A stretch of 6,264 nt of DNA from Bdellovibrio sp. GTDB taxonomy: Bacteria; Bdellovibrionota; Bdellovibrionia; Bdellovibrionales; Bdellovibrionaceae. A program made the translations under genes and the position numbers. Each line of letters opens with the position of its first letter. Position 1 is the stretch's first letter. The notes beneath the pieces were generated by a model, which worked only from the letters and a program-made list of their open reading frames with translations, made no database searches and was not told the DNA's origin. Of the stretch, positions 5,067 to 6,264 are shown piece by piece. The stretch lies in contig JAGIAF010000201.1 in NCBI GenBank assembly GCA_017745015.1, positions 1 through 6,264 of the forward strand, in the 5' to 3' direction.

Positions 5067-6264
5067 CTATCGTCTGAGTGTCGGATAGTAGAGTTTATTG
5101 TCCCACATTCCTTCGTTGAAATACTGAATTGTAGCTTTAAGCTTATTAAGCAATTGATCACGGCGATCTGCAGGGTCTAGCAAAGACTTCTCACCATTAA
5201 AGTCTGCGATGGCAAACATTTGTGGATCACCGCGCCCTACCGCCCAACGGATTCGGAAATCCTTTGCGAAAAGTTGGTAAATGCCATCGTTGAAAGTCAC
5301 GGCTGTTTTATCGCCTGGGATGAACACGGAACTGCCCAAGAAGTTTTCCTCTTTAGGAGCTATACCCAAGAAATCCAGCACCGTTGGTAAAACATCAATC
5401 TGCTGCACCACCATGCTTGTATCCACTTTCGGAAATTGGAAACTTGGATGATAGAAGAACAGCGGAATACGATAGTCCCCCACTTCGTTTTGATATTCAG
5501 GGCGATAGTGCAAGGACGTATGATCGGCTGTGATGATGAACAAAGTGTCTTTGAACCATGGTTTCTTTTCTGCTGTAGCAAAGAACTCTTTCAGAGCTAA
5601 ATCAGTGTAACCCACGGTTTTCAAAATCGGAATCGCGCCTTCTGGGAATTGCGCTGCGTATTTCTCTGGAACTTTGAACGGATGGTGCGAGCTCAGAGTG
5701 AAAACCGATGTCATAAACGGCTGTGGCACCTGATCAACTTTAGAAATCATCCATTGCAAGAAAGGCTCATCCCAAATTCCCCACACACCGTCATCGTCAA
5801 GATTGTTGCCGTACTCGGTAGCGCCATAATACTTTTCCACTCCCGCACTTTGCATGAAGGAATCAAAGTACATCGTACCATTGTGGCCGCCATGGAAGAA
5901 GCTTGTGGAATATTTCTTTTGCGAAAGCAACGTGCCCATGCCCAAGAAATAGTTCGCAGTGAAATGCGAAGATATAAACGGCTCGCTCATCAAGGCCGGA
6001 ATGCCGGCCATCACGGCGGCAACACCTTCGATAGATCTGCGACCGTTGGCATAGGCATTTTCAAAGACTAAGGATTTTGCCATAAGAGAATCCAAGAACG
6101 GAGTATGAGAAACCCCATTCACAGGCCCCAAGTATTCAGAACCGAAGCTTTCAAGAATGATGATGACGACATTTTGAGGTTTTTTGGGACGTTTGCCTTC
6201 AAGCAATGAACCAGTCAAAGAACCGTTCAACTGAGCAAGCATCTGATCTTTATCTGAATAGTAT
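5067..6264 (-). CDS. LTA synthase/sulfatase-family membrane phosphotransferase, catalytic domain (5' end outside window)
   Basis: The reading frame is open to the window edge, with seven sense codons upstream of the first in-window Met at 6242, so this is the C-terminal part of a longer gene. Numbering from that Met, NVVIIILESF (24-33) supplies the metal-binding Glu31. NGRRSIEG (66-73) occupies the nucleophile position, with Ser70 where S. aureus LtaS has Thr. DDGVWGIWDE (150-159) and TLSSHHPF (182-189) line the substrate pocket, and TADH (238-241) gives the Asp240-His241 metal ligands. This is the alkaline-phosphatase-like fold of lipoteichoic acid synthase and related Gram-negative enzymes, which move phospholipid head groups onto periplasmic acceptors. 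Family members usually have about five N-terminal membrane helices before this domain; that part is missing here by truncation of the window. The domain would face the periplasm. A Gram-negative cell would not make lipoteichoic acid, so a glycan or lipid acceptor is more likely. It is convergent to the PilZ operon. Confidence 0.9.
   Translation of the reverse strand, partial: YYSDKDQMLAQLNGSLTGSLLEGKRPKKPQNVVIIILESFGSEYLGPVNGVSHTPFLDSLMAKSLVFENAYANGRRSIEGVAAVMAGIPALMSEPFISSHFTANYFLGMGTLLSQKKYSTSFFHGGHNGTMYFDSFMQSAGVEKYYGATEYGNNLDDDGVWGIWDEPFLQWMISKVDQVPQPFMTSVFTLSSHHPFKVPEKYAAQFPEGAIPILKTVGYTDLALKEFFATAEKKPWFKDTLFIITADHTSLHYRPEYQNEVGDYRIPLFFYHPSFQFPKVDTSMVVQQIDVLPTVLDFLGIAPKEENFLGSSVFIPGDKTAVTFNDGIYQLFAKDFRIRWAVGRGDPQMFAIADFNGEKSLLDPADRRDQLLNKLKATIQYFNEGMWDNKLYYPTLRR

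Noticed and set aside
5649..6071. Plus-strand open frame of 140 codons opposite the LTA synthase-like gene
   Set aside because: The opposite strand encodes conserved catalytic motifs throughout this stretch; the frame is a shadow.

Overview
The window reads like ordinary chromosome of a motile Gram-negative bacterium with moderate GC. The mix of a cyclic-nucleotide-type sensor co-transcribed with a PilZ protein, a flagellar-type (sigma-28) promoter signature and several lineage-specific hypothetical proteins suggests a Bdellovibrio-like predatory bacterium. That assignment is from gene style only and is not proven by a marker gene. There are no RNA genes, insertion sequences or CRISPR arrays that I can see.

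Layout. Positions 61-2150 (+) hold three consecutive paralogues of a roughly 220-residue protein family that I do not recognise. They share an N-terminal helical region and a C-terminal half whose order of strands and helices resembles a PAS sensor domain. The third copy overlaps, stop to stop, a small HNH nuclease gene on the opposite strand (2147-2485, -). A divergent intergenic region (2486-2612) separates the nuclease from a small exported protein (2613-3107, +). Next comes a two-gene operon (3212-5033, +). It encodes a protein with a cNMP-binding-like fold and a C-terminal zinc ribbon, followed one base later by a PilZ protein with intact c-di-GMP binding motifs. A short perfect palindrome (5034-5050) lies between this operon and a convergent alkaline-phosphatase-superfamily enzyme of the LTA synthase type (5067 to the window edge, -). 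The 5' end of that last gene, which should encode the membrane anchor, is outside the window.

The most notable non-coding signal is the leader of the cNMP/PilZ operon. A 12-bp perfect inverted repeat encloses two further perfect hairpins with almost no unpaired bases, giving a three-way-junction fold whose 3' arm buries the Shine-Dalgarno sequence. The same bases contain a near-consensus sigma-28 promoter (-10 GCCGATAT). If that promoter is used, its transcript would begin after the anti-Shine-Dalgarno arm, so only read-through RNA from upstream would be silenced. The small exported-protein gene has a simpler version of the same arrangement.

How the parts may work together: the PilZ protein, the cNMP-like/zinc-ribbon protein and the flagellar-type promoter point to second-messenger control of motility or a life-cycle switch. 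The triplicated PAS-like proteins may be small sensors without an attached output domain. The window gives no direct functional link between these blocks.
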